From: Oscheius sp. JU75
Lineage: Eukaryota > Nematoda > Chromadorea > Rhabditida > Rhabditidae
Length of the DNA stretch: 64,000 bases
Direction: 5' to 3'
Assembly (NCBI GenBank): GCA_037178855.1
Contig: JASJZC010000004.1
Location: 1,612,001 to 1,676,000, forward strand
Each line of letters starts with the position of its first letter. Position 1 is the first letter of the stretch. The translations under genes were made by a program, and so were the position numbers. The notes beneath the pieces were generated by a model that was given only the letters and a program-made list of their open reading frames with translations, searched no databases and was not told the origin of the DNA. Positions 11,981 to 25,094 of the stretch are shown here, piece after piece.

Positions 11981-14900
11981 TCTGAAAGACTGAATGAATT
12001 CTGATAAGAGTCGGAGAGGAGATAGGAGTCGATTCAGAGTAGAGATTGCTGTTTCTTCGCTCTGCATTCTATTTTTAGAGTATGGGAGGGCGAGCAAAAC
12101 AGGACCCGGCCGTGCAAAAACAGCACGTCAGACGAGTCAACAAGTATAAAGAGAGAAAAAATGTTGACCCCCTCTTTCTCTAAGTTGTGTGTGGCTCCAG
12201 TCACAAGGCTCGGAGAGGAGGAGAGTTAGAGCAAAATTAACGGGGACCACCCAAGAAGGACAAACAGCAAAAAGATTTCGAGACTCTCGACCAAAGATGA
12301 TCTTTGAGAAGGAACGAGAAAGCTCTAGAAGGAACAAGAGTCGATTGCCTTGACCCCAAGTGGTCGGGGTCATAGCACAGCTATCACCATCTGCAAAGAG
12401 GGCCATTCGATGTAGTCACTTCGTATGGTTTCGAAAAGACTCCAAAGAACAGGCCGTGGCGGTGGGAACGGGACGAGCGTGTGGGGATAAAGGGGCGGCG
12501 CTTGTCAGGGAAGAGAGGGGAGGGGCAATGACCCAAAGAGAGAGAGAGACAGATATTGGCAGAGAGCCAATTCACACGAGAAGATAAGAGTGACGTCATC
12601 TTGGAGGTTAGGACACTGTCGAAGACGTCCAGTTGAGAGTAAGGACCAGCAGTTGGAAGAAAATAGAGGAGCTGGCTAACGAGTCATGGGAACGAAAGTC
12701 ACGACAGCCCCTCCTGTTACGTAACTTTGACGAAAGACTTTCTCGCTAGCGCGATGTCAGTCATAAATTTTCGTGGACAAGCGAAGGAATCTGTGTCTCT
12801 CTGATAAGAGCACTCGCTGAGAGTATCGACGAGAGACCATCCGGACCGAAAGAATTCGCTGACTGATGGATGTGAGACAGCTAGACCGCCACACGTGGGT
12901 CGGAACCAGCGGTAGCTGCCTGGCTTTTGGAGGGTGTAAAGTCACAATTGCATCTACAGTATTAAGGCAATATCAATGGTTATCTCGGAAAAGGCGAAAG
13001 TCACGAGGGAAAGGACAACTTGCAAAAAGTTTTATCGAGGTCAGATAAGACTAGAGAGCTGCCCAAGTTTTCAGCGAACACAATCAGGAGGGACTCTATA
13101 ACTGACAACTCGCGTTTTTGTCCGATCACGAGAAATCGGGCGTGCCAAAAGCCGCAAGAGACCAGGAAGTTAATTGATAAGGTCTCGATTCGCCAAATCT
13201 AAATGTTCCACGTGAGATTGAAAAGAAGAGCCTAATGGCGTCAAAGAGAACAGCTAATCCGTATTGAGATCTAATCTGAGCCGGGACTTATATAGACGGA
13301 TCAGCCAGGACAGCTATTTCCAGAAGACCCGCCTCAGCTGACCCATTCTAGCCTACGCGACGTGGGTACGTGGGATTTTGGGAAGAAGATGGGCTGACTG
13401 TCGGACTGACGTGTTCCAAGACACGCGGGCTGACTTTTTTGACGAAGCAGAGATTGTCGGCGATAGGACGTCTGTACTTTTGACGGAAACCGGGCTGTCG
13501 GTGTTTCATGGAAGACAGTGTGTCTGACCTTTAGATAGATACGTATTGGGACACAAATAGGGGCTACCGTACTCTATTATTGTCTTCTACCAACTGGTTC
13601 CTACTAATTTTTGTTTTCGTTGATCTTTTAGAACTTGAAAAAGTTGCCGAAAATGGGCTATAATTGTAACAGGGCGCGGCAACTTGACTGTTGCCAATTT
13701 TGAAAGGTTGAAGGGGCTTCTATCAAAAAGCCGTAGACTATAAACGATCACAATCACAATCGCCCAGTTCAAACCACCTCGTGATCTTATGCTGATTTCA
13801 TCTTCAACGACTCTGAGAGATGATCTATCGCCCTGACCCCCTCTTTTGACCAAACCCCACCGCTCACTGATAACTTTTCGAAGTCCCGAAGGCCATACTT
13901 CTCCTGACATCACCCTGGGGGCCCTTGAGACCAAGAGAGGCTGATCGTCTGACGTGGAAGAACGAGTTATTACTGCCGTTCGACCTAATTATGAGATCAG
14001 GTTCTCTGGTAGAGTGACAGATCTCTGATTGTGTTATCTGTCGAAATTGTCGACAGTCAGCCTGACTAGCCGAGAATATCTTCTTCTAAAAATGAACCTG
14101 TCTAGAATGACTAACTAGACGGTTTGGGAGAGAAAGAGAGAGAGAGACCACCTGGCCTCGAAGGCCCTGTGACATCATTAAACCGGCCATTGAAGGAGAG
14201 AGACAAGGGAGCGAGAGAGATGCCCCGGATGTGAGTCATTCCTCTCTTGTCTTCAAGTGGCTTCTTCTTCTGAACTTGGACTCATGCAGAGAGCAAAAAG
14301 AGCGATTAGATGAAAGGACGGCGATTAGGAGAGGATTCAGTGCTGTAGGTTTCCATTTTCGTAATGAGTGGATTGAATGAAGTCCTTGGTACATTCAGCA
14401 GAGGCTTCGTACATCCAGGGAATTCTTCTAGAACAGATCTTGCAACTGGAATTAATGTAAGTCTATCCACAGAATTTTTGTCATAGAGGAGGGCGAGCCA
14501 ATTTCCACACCCCACAGACTGACGTCTGATCAATCATCTCGGAGGAAAAGGCCATTTCGAAGACTCACCCGTGGATTTGCATAAGTCAGTGACAAGATGA
14601 AGCAGAATGATAAAGGCTTGGTATCAACAAGGGGAAGACTCACAGTATCTTACTTATAGTAGTGATCCGACTTTACCAAGAGATGCAGTTCGAGGCCAAA
14701 ATTTCCGTTTGACATGTTTCCACCATTTCCTTGAATACATTCACTACCAGAGCTCTTAAGGGAGCCGATACTATTCTTCCAATCTTTCAGTCTTGTCGTC
14801 ACGGATGACTACCACTATTCTTCTAACTGTTCTAAATTCGCTCAACCAGTTTTCTCTCTATTTTAAAACACCAATTACCGCTTACTGGACAGTCTTCAAT

Positions 14901-15873
14901 TGGATCTTAGAATAAAGAGAAACAGCTGTTCGGTGCTGATGAACACTTGTACTTTTCCCTATCTACGTCACTGGACTTTCCGAGAATGATCTTCGTAAGT
15001 TGGAAGACCGGTCCGTTTGACTGCAGACCCCTTTCTCTTCTCACAGAGATCGCTTGAATGAACAAAGATCAGTAAAAGACATAAAAGAAATTTGAAAGGA
15101 GAAGGACAGTGTAATAGTCTTGATTCGATAAGAAAAAAAGTGTAAAAAAGAAAGTTTTCTGGGAGTGCGAGTGCGATTGCATTGTGTTTTGTGCAAGTGT
15201 GAGCCGGTGATTGGTTATTATAGCTTGCCAAATGGATCAAGAGCCATTGTGTATTATAGTTGTTGGCCGGATGCAAACGGGATTTGTACAAAAAGACTTT
15301 TTATTCGGGCCCGATTCTCTGCAAGTTTGGGCCGGCGATAAGAACGACTGGGGTTTGTTCCGATGGTTACGGTCCAATCAAACATTGAAAGAAATGTGTT
15401 AATAATCTGAGAATACCATGGAAGGCCATTTTTACCAAGGTAGGAAATTCCCAGAAACCAGACATATCTTTGGTAAAACCAGATACTGGGAGAGTAAAAA
15501 CCGAAGAAGAGTGAAATGGCCGATTGAATGTATTCTGTTTTTGTAACGCAACAGTTTTACAGAGGGAATGCTTTGAATCAGCGGAAAGAGGAAGTGGAAT
15601 AGAAAACGGATTGGCGACATTTTATAGCAGCTCTTCGCATCTTGGCCAACGGCCTTCCACATTTTCGATTCTTCGGGCCGATTCTCAGGGCACTGCCTTC
15701 CTCCAAATTCTACGAGAGATAAGCTACGTAACAAAACCACTACCAAGCTATATAGTGGGCTCTGATAAGACAAAGTTTCAAGGAAATGTGGGACGCCTTG
15801 TTTCGAAAGTGACACCGAGAGGCGATAAATTGTATAGGGAGCAGAAATTGCGAAATGTGTAGGACATCCATTT
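11981..15873. other. long intergenic region with purine-rich (GA) tracts
   Basis: About 3.9 kb with no exon chain I can support. GA-rich tracts occur at about 12480-12580 and 14120-14230 (GAGAGAGA runs). Long frames at 13587-13934, 14968-15291 and 15432-15862 overlap each other on opposite strands and resemble nothing recognisable. It may hold regulatory sequence for the SH2 gene. Confidence 0.5.
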
Positions 15874-15921
15874 CAACACGAACAAAAGATTCATCTCACG
15901 AAGAATCTTTTGTTCGTGTTG
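15874..15921. repeat. perfect 19-bp hairpin
   Basis: CAACACGAACAAAAGATTC at 15874-15892 is followed after 10 nt by its exact reverse complement at 15903-15921. It lies just left of the large palindrome and could be a transposon end, a cruciform or a small hairpin RNA. Confidence 0.8.
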
Positions 15922-15944
15922 CTGATTATTGCGATGACAATACA

Positions 15945-16885
15945 GAGTCGACTTCTCAAGTTTTGTCAACTTCAATGGTATTGTCAGAACTTGTCAAGAA
16001 TCCGTATGTCTTTTGAATGCATTTGGTCACCAGTGCAGCTGTCCGGAGGTCTCCTACTTGCTCTTTGGTCAGCTATTCACTTTTTCCATAGAGTTGAGCC
16101 GCTTTTGCTCTCCTTTCTCTCGCTCTCAGCTCCACTTTTTCAAAACATCTATCCCACTTTCGCACTGACCTTCTTTTACCTTTCTCTCCTCGACTGGAAA
16201 CTGGTAGTCCATCAGTAACATTTGAGAACTTCAGTCTTAGCCGAAGAGCTAAATCGGGCTTTGGTTCGGAGAACTCAAATTAGTTATTAGAGACTGAGGT
16301 GATGTCGAGGTGGGTAGAGACTGATGGCTGGGAGTTCTAAAACGTGTTCAAAATAATTTGAATTGGATCGGACGACGCTGGCTCTTGGACGGTCATCGAC
16401 GAGAGCTACCAGAATCTGAGAGCTAACAGGAGAAAGGACCACAGAACTAGTCTCTTTAAAATGATTTTGATCATGTTTTAGAATTACTACCCACCTCGAT
16501 ATCACCTCAGTCTCTAATACCTAATTTGAGTTCTTCGAAAAGAGAATATAACCAAAGTCCGATTTAGTCCTTTTGCTAAGACTGAAGTTCTCAAATGTTA
16601 CTGATGGACTACCAGTTTCCAGTCGAGGAGAGAAAGGTAAAAGAAGGTCAGTGCGAAAGTGGAATAGATGTTTTGGGAAAGTAGAGCTGTGAGCGAGAGA
16701 AAGGTGAGCGAAAGACATTGCGAAAATGGCTCAACTCTATGGAGAAAGTGGATAGAGAAAGTAGGAGACGTCCGGGCAGCTGGAGCCCTGATGATCAAAT
16801 GGATTCAAAAGATAAGCTAATTGTCGACAAGACCTGACAAGTCGAGGGAGAATCTCAATTTGACAAGTCATGTTTTCTACATTCA
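15945..16885. repeat. large imperfect palindrome (fold-back element)
   Basis: The left arm at about 15945-16365 matches the reverse complement of about 16452-16885, with a spacer near 16366-16451. Landmarks shared by both arms are TCCATAGAGTTGAGCC, CACTTTCGCACTGACCTTC, CGACTGGAAACTGGTAGTCC and GATRTCGAGGTGGGTAG. The arms differ by substitutions and small gaps, so the element is not brand new. No transposase frame is inside. A fold-back transposon or non-autonomous element is the likely explanation. Confidence 0.75.
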
Positions 16886-17124
16886 AAAGCGCTTTCCTCG
16901 AGAAGAGAATACCGATTAGCAATAAGTTCAGCCCGGCTTAAAAAAGAACACGCCCGAAGACCGGTATACAATAAGTCTGTGACATTCATTTCAAAATATG
17001 GAAGATACCACAAACAGGATATAACGTGATAGGACAAGAGGAATGAAGGAAATAGAGCGATAACAATCATGATTCAACAAATGTAGGGACTATTACCATT
17101 ATTATTTCAAAAAATAAGGTGAGA
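16886..17124. other. 3' flank of DHX15
   Basis: Short AT-rich spacer between the palindrome and the DHX15 stop codon; no gene seen. Confidence 0.5.
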
Positions 17125-19925
<2,801 letters not shown>

Positions 19926-20497
19926 TCTCTGCAACTACCAGATTAGAAAAGCACTAAAACGAAAAGGAGAGAGACAAAAAACAAATAAATGAAGAAAAGA
20001 CATTTTCGAAGCAGCCAAAAATTCGAAGCCGATTTGAAAGGTCTCGCGACGAAAATGCGGCCGGCCTGTTCGGCGGTAACAAAACGAATTTTTCAACTTT
20101 CACAAATTTTGAGATTGGTGGAATTTACTTTGACTCTTTTCTGTTTTCCCGGTTCTTGACTATCGATTTCTAGAGTATGCCCCGTAAAAGCAGTTGTCAA
20201 GAACACCGGGAGCAAAACAAAAGTGCAGGCACAAATACTTTTGATGAGAAGATTTCGGTCAAAAATTACAGAGCTGGCATTTGTAGAATGTTGGTTGCGT
20301 GCTTTGTTAGGATGTGCAAGCATTGAATACTCAGCCAAAACCATACTGCACAAGTTTAAAATGATTTTCCTTTTGGTAGCAAGCTTGAAACATCCCACGT
20401 GCATTCTTCCTTACCGGCTTCTACCCTTCTTTTCAATCTTCCCGTTCACTTGCTATCAAAACAACAGTTTCAGAACTTGCGGTTAGTACGCCGGACA
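19926..20497. promoter_or_regulatory. divergent intergenic region between DHX15 and ucr-1
   Basis: About 570 bp separating two divergently transcribed housekeeping genes. No TATA box stands out. It may act as a bidirectional promoter; this rests on gene orientation only. Confidence 0.4.
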
Positions 20498-22269
20498 ATG
20501 GCTCTCCGCTTCGTGGTCTCCAGCTCCCTCCGGCCAATTATCACCGGACAGGTTTTCAGTTTTCTTTTGCACTTTCAGTCGTATTTTCAGGTTCGCAATG
20601 CTTCTGCTCTTTCTACGAAGGAAGTACTTGCATCCAACCCATCCGCTGAAGTAGCCACTCTTCAAAACGGATTCCGTGTTGTTGCCGAAGAGAATGGAAA
20701 GAGCACTGCCACGGTTAGAATTGCCGAGTTACCTTTCAATGTATGTGTTTGAGGTTGGAGTTTTCATCGAGACTGGCTCTCGCTACGAAAATTCTCAAAA
20801 CAACGGAGTTTCTCATTTCCTCGAGAGACTTATCCACAAGGCAAGTCCGGCTTTCTGGCACATTTTACTCCATTTTTAGGGAACCGGTAAACGAGCTACC
20901 GCTGCTCTCGAGAGCGAGCTTGAAGCCATCGGAGCCAAGCTGAACTCTTTTACTACTCGCGACCAGACCGGCGTTTATGTTCAGGCTGCTGCCCAGGACG
21001 TTGAGAAAGGTTTATAAAAACTAGGCAGCTATGTATGTTCTTTAGTTGTCGACATTCTTGCTGATGTTATCCGTAACAGCAAACTTGACAAAGTTGATGC
21101 TGAGCGATCTGTTCTCCTAAAAGAGCTCGAGGACTCTGATAACCTTCTGGAGAACATGGTTTTTGACAATCTCCACGCTACAGCTTTCCAGGTATAGTTC
21201 TTCCTCGTTTTCTTTCAAGCTCTAGTCTTTTAGGGAACGAGCCTGAGCCAGAGCCCTCTCGGAACCACCGAATCTCTCAAGAACATCAGCGCCCAGGCCT
21301 TGAAGGAGTGGCAGGAGGACAACTACCGCCCAGTTCGCATGGTTCTGTCCGCTGTTGGAGGAGGAGTCAACACCCAGAAACTCCAGGATCTGGCCAACAA
21401 ATATTTCGGAGATCTGAAAAATGAATACCCCAGGAAGGTCCCGGAGGTGAGTCTCTTTGTCAATTTTAAATGACATAGAAAATAGGCCGGAGGAATCAGA
21501 TTCACTGGATCCGAGTACAGATACCGTAACGATAACATCGGACACATGTATGCCGCTTTCGCTGTCGAAGGAGTTCCATATGGACACCCCGATGCCTTGG
21601 CTCTCCAGGTCGCCAACTCCTTCATTGGTTTGTCTTCTTGTTTGACTAAAACAACACCAATGTTTAGGTCAATGGGACGTGACCCACGCTCTGAACCGTT
21701 CAGCTCCGTCTCGTCTCGTTTTCAAGATTGGAGAGAATCACGGTCTACAGCTGCTCAATCATTTCAACATCAATTACAAGTTTGTTCCTCCTTGTGACAT
21801 CAGTATTCACTGTATTTGAGGGATACCGGTCTTTGGGGAGTTTACTTCGTCGCTGACGGAAATGATCTGAACGATACAACCGGTATCGTGAAGAGCATCC
21901 AGCACGAATGGAAGCATCTCGCCAATTCTGCCAGTGAGGACGAGATCCAGATGGCTGTCAACAAATTCCGCACCCAGTTCTACCAGAATGTCGAGACGAA
22001 TACGCAAAAGGCTGCCTTCAACGCCAAAGAACTTCTTTACACCGGAAATGTTCGTTCGCTGGCCGATGTCGAGGAAGAGATCTCCCGTATTAACCACAAC
22101 TCGGTTAGAGAAGCCGTCTCTCGTCACGTTTACGATCGCGACTTTGCCGCGGCTGGAGTTGGTAAGAGCTCTTCTTGTAGAAATATGATAAAATCATTTT
22201 CCAGGCCGTACTGAAGCCTTCCCCAACTACGCTCTCACCCGCTATCGCATGTCCTGGTGGCGTCTGTAA
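20498..22269 (+). CDS. ucr-1: cytochrome bc1 complex core subunit 1 (M16 peptidase fold)
   Basis: A structural core subunit of mitochondrial respiratory complex III. The N terminus is a mitochondrial presequence (MALRFVVSSSLRPIITGQ). The two M16-type domains follow: FIETGSRYENSQNNGVSHFL, AKLNSFTTRDQTGVYVQAAA, LLKELEDSDNLLENMVFDNL, and FNAKELLYTGNVRSLADVEE, ending RYRMSWWRL. The zinc motif HxxEH of the related beta-MPP peptidase reads HFLER, so the second His is gone. As I recall, nematode UCR-1 shows the same change. I therefore prefer core protein 1 over active beta-MPP. A first intron in the presequence and the others are all short. An AATAAA lies at 22385. Confidence 0.88.
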
Positions 22270-22384
22270 GACATCTACTACGAGAAGAAAGAGACGAGCC
22301 CGGAGTATTTCTGATCGACGCCGTAGCTTATAGATGTGTTTTTAGTTTCTCTCTCTTTACTTGTTGGTGTCCGAATATGAGTCG

Positions 22385-22390
22385 AATAAA
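22385..22390 (+). terminator. AATAAA polyadenylation signal of ucr-1
   Basis: Canonical hexamer 115 nt after the ucr-1 stop codon. Confidence 0.55.
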
Positions 22391-22844
22391 TGTATTTATC
22401 ACTCACACGACCTCTAACTGTTCTGACCGAAATCGATGCAATTGTTTACTTTAGCAGTTGTGTATAACGGCTAAGCGCGTGAACCTTATAAATCTCTTGA
22501 CATCTACTTAAGTTTCTCTTAAAGTTTCTATTTATGAAATCTTCGTCGAAACAAATGATCAATCACGCGCACATTTCTCCATGATTGTAAACTGCTATTT
22601 CCAATCGTCTTATCGATCTGACTCCTGTCTCAGAAAGGCTATTGGTCATTCATATAAACAAACGCGGCTGTTCTTTCTCGCTATTGCGGTTGACTCATTC
22701 GTGGCCGGACTCGATGATAGTCCTCGCTCGTTTGCTGACCTCGCCCTCCTCTCTTTCCACTGCGCCCCATTTTCTCTTCTTTTTATTGTTAACTCTCGAT
22801 TTCGTCTATCTTTCGATAGCAAAAAGTGATATTTAGGTAGACGG
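22391..22844. other. intergenic between ucr-1 and ced-6
   Basis: No gene seen. It probably contains the ced-6 promoter. An acceptor-like ATATTTAG lies 8 nt before the ced-6 ATG. Confidence 0.5.
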
Positions 22845-25024
22845 ATGACATCCAAGGGAAAGGAACTGTACAAGACCTTCAAAAGATCAATTTCCGGAGT
22901 CGGAGATGTATGTTTGCACCTCGTTTATCAGCATTTTTAAAGCTAGCCTTAAGACGCTACCTGGTTTGAATTGGGTGCGCAGATCAGAAAAACGGGTGGG
23001 AACTGGAAATTATCAAAAAAAAGATTCTTCAACAAATAACAGATGCAAAAAAATTTCTGAGAGTGGTATTGAGAGTTTCGTCATAGGATAAAGTGATCGA
23101 AGCCATACAGGAGTCGAACCTGAGTCGTTTTTGATTTGTAAACGGAGCACTAACCGCGGGGAGCTCTCTCAATTTTCGCAGAAAATACATTAAATTAGAT
23201 AATAGGCACTTTCATGGAGATAATAGACAACCACCTTAGGCACGCTTTAATAATCAGGTTCTCGGTCAGAATCCAAGTGGCGGTGGCAGCTCGGCTAAAT
23301 ATGGAGGAGGCTCCGGCAAGACTTGGATTCATCCTCCCGGTTAGTTTTGTTCTCTTTTTTTTTCTATGCTTTCCCACAATTTTGCAGATGTTTTGATCAA
23401 CGGTCGAGTAGAGTATTCTGTGAGGTTCCTGGGTACTCGAGAAGTCGATAAAGCCAAAGGAACAGACACGATTCGAGATGCTCTCACTGCTATTCGCTTC
23501 CACCAACAGGTCAGTTCCCTTTCACTTCTCAGAAGATGCTTTTAGGTTAAACACGGTGAGACTGGACATTCCGGCTCTAAGTTACAAAAAGTTGACATTC
23601 AAATCAATATCGAGGGAGTGACTGTGGTGGACACAAAGACCAAGATGATCCTCCATCGCTATCCTCTTCCCCGAATCTCTTTTGCTGCTGATGACAAACA
23701 GGTAAGCTGTGACAATTTTTTCTACAAACACAAAGTTCAGGATAGGAAAGTCTTCTCGTTCATCGCTCGTGCCGAGGCTGATTCGAATCGCCACGACTGC
23801 TTCATTTTCCTCAGTGACAAAATGGCCGAACAGATCACTCTGACCATTGGAGAAGCTTTCGATCTGGCTTACAAGGTTTGTGTGAAATTATTGATCGCTA
23901 CGGACTTGTCAGCGCTACATGGATACAAACAAGACGTCTCTTGAGAACCAGAAGAGCCAGCTAATTATGAAGAAGAAGATTGCCGAGCTGGAAGACCAGA
24001 AAAAGGCAGCAGATACTCATTCAAAAGCTGTGACTGACCAGCTGGTTGCTGCTCTTAGAGAGAATGCTCGTCTTCGAGATCTACTGCAGAGTCACGGACT
24101 TGGACATTTTACTGCAGTAGAGGCTCCGACTCTTCCCTCGACCCCGATGCCTAAGGGTCCTCCTCCTGGAATATCTCCAACCGAGAACAATGTAAGCATC
24201 TTGTTCAGTTTTGGTGGCAACGAATGATTAAGGAGGTTTATTCGGTGCCACATTCGGTAGCTACCCCCGAAGATCCATTTGCCGACATTCTCAATCGATC
24301 CTCAGAGTCTGCTCCAACTGTGAATACGACATTAGCCGGTCATACGTATCAAAACGGTAAGCTTTCTTGCTTCTACTGTTCTGTTCTAACATCTCTTTCT
24401 CCTTGGTTCACTAACCCCCAAAACGTTTTGAACTTTAGTTGAAGGTTCGTCTTCCTCATCTCCTTCTGGGCCGGCTCCTGCTCATCCGCCTCCGCCTTGT
24501 CCCACTCTAGCTCCTCCTCCCCCAGTTGCTCCGAGAAGATCCGCTCCCAGCAAGAAGGAGCCCGAGGTTTGCCCGGTGTTTTACAAATTGAAACTTGGTC
24601 TTTTGGGTTGGTTGCCGTCTCGAAAATCTGCAGCTCGACAAATTGGAAGACGTTTTCGACGACAGCTTCAATCCCCGTGCTGCCGAGAAACCGAGTACCA
24701 AGGAATACGGTAAGGGTCTTTTTATACAGCAAAAACAAAGGTTCAGATCCGTTCGGAGAAGATTTCCTGGACGACGTTCTGGGAACTGGTAATGCCGCGG
24801 GCAAGGCTACCCTCGAGAAGGCCGGAAATATTCAACCGACTGCCGACGAGCTGCAGGCGATGATTGACAAAGTCGACAAGAAGCTCGAGAATATGAGGGA
24901 TGCATTCGCTGGCGGCAGTCTTGAAACCGGCGAGATGAACGTCAACGACTCGTTCCGTGACCTCGATGAGAACGAGTACGCGAGTCCTGTGAATCGTTTC
25001 AATCCCGAAGTCGTCAAAAAGTGA
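22845..25024 (+). CDS. ced-6: CED-6 / GULP engulfment adaptor, PTB domain
   Basis: A cytosolic adaptor that binds NPxY tails of engulfment receptors (CED-1/LRP family) and promotes uptake of apoptotic cells. The protein starts MTSKGKELYKTFKRSISGVG, then has a Gly/Ser stretch. The PTB domain follows (WIHPP, VEYSVRFLGTREVDKAKGTD, VDIQINIEGVTVVDTKTK, FSFIARAEADSNRHDCFIFL, and GEAFDLAYKRYMD). Next is a leucine-rich coiled coil (KKKIAELEDQKKAADTHSKA) and a proline-rich region (HPPPPCPTLAPPPPVAPRRS) with SH3-binding potential. The acidic tail contains DPFGEDFLDDVLG. Domain order and the N terminus match CED-6/GULP1. The first intron (22908-23257) is unusually long and holds a tRNA-like sequence. 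The gene converges on WDR37 with about 70 nt between stop codons. Confidence 0.92.
23097..23168 (-). tRNA. degenerate tRNA-like sequence in ced-6 intron 1
   Basis: The minus strand has an excellent B-box/T-arm (CAGGTTCGACTCCTG, 4-bp stem and 7-nt loop) and an A-box-like D-arm (AGCTCCCCGCGGTTAG). The acceptor stem pairs poorly and the anticodon stem is irregular, so this is most likely a tRNA pseudogene or the head of a tRNA-derived SINE, not a working tRNA. Confidence 0.35.
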
Positions 25025-25094
25025 AAAGACATGTTGTACAAAATCACTTACAAATTCATAATAATTCAAAATACAATTTTACATTTGTACAGTG

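Noticed and set aside
13587-13934. 115-codon minus-strand frame
   Set aside because: No similarity recognised, atypical composition, isolated.
20498-22269. Mitochondrial processing peptidase beta subunit
   Set aside because: The HxxEH zinc site is HxxER and the flanking sequence fits nematode UCR-1 better.
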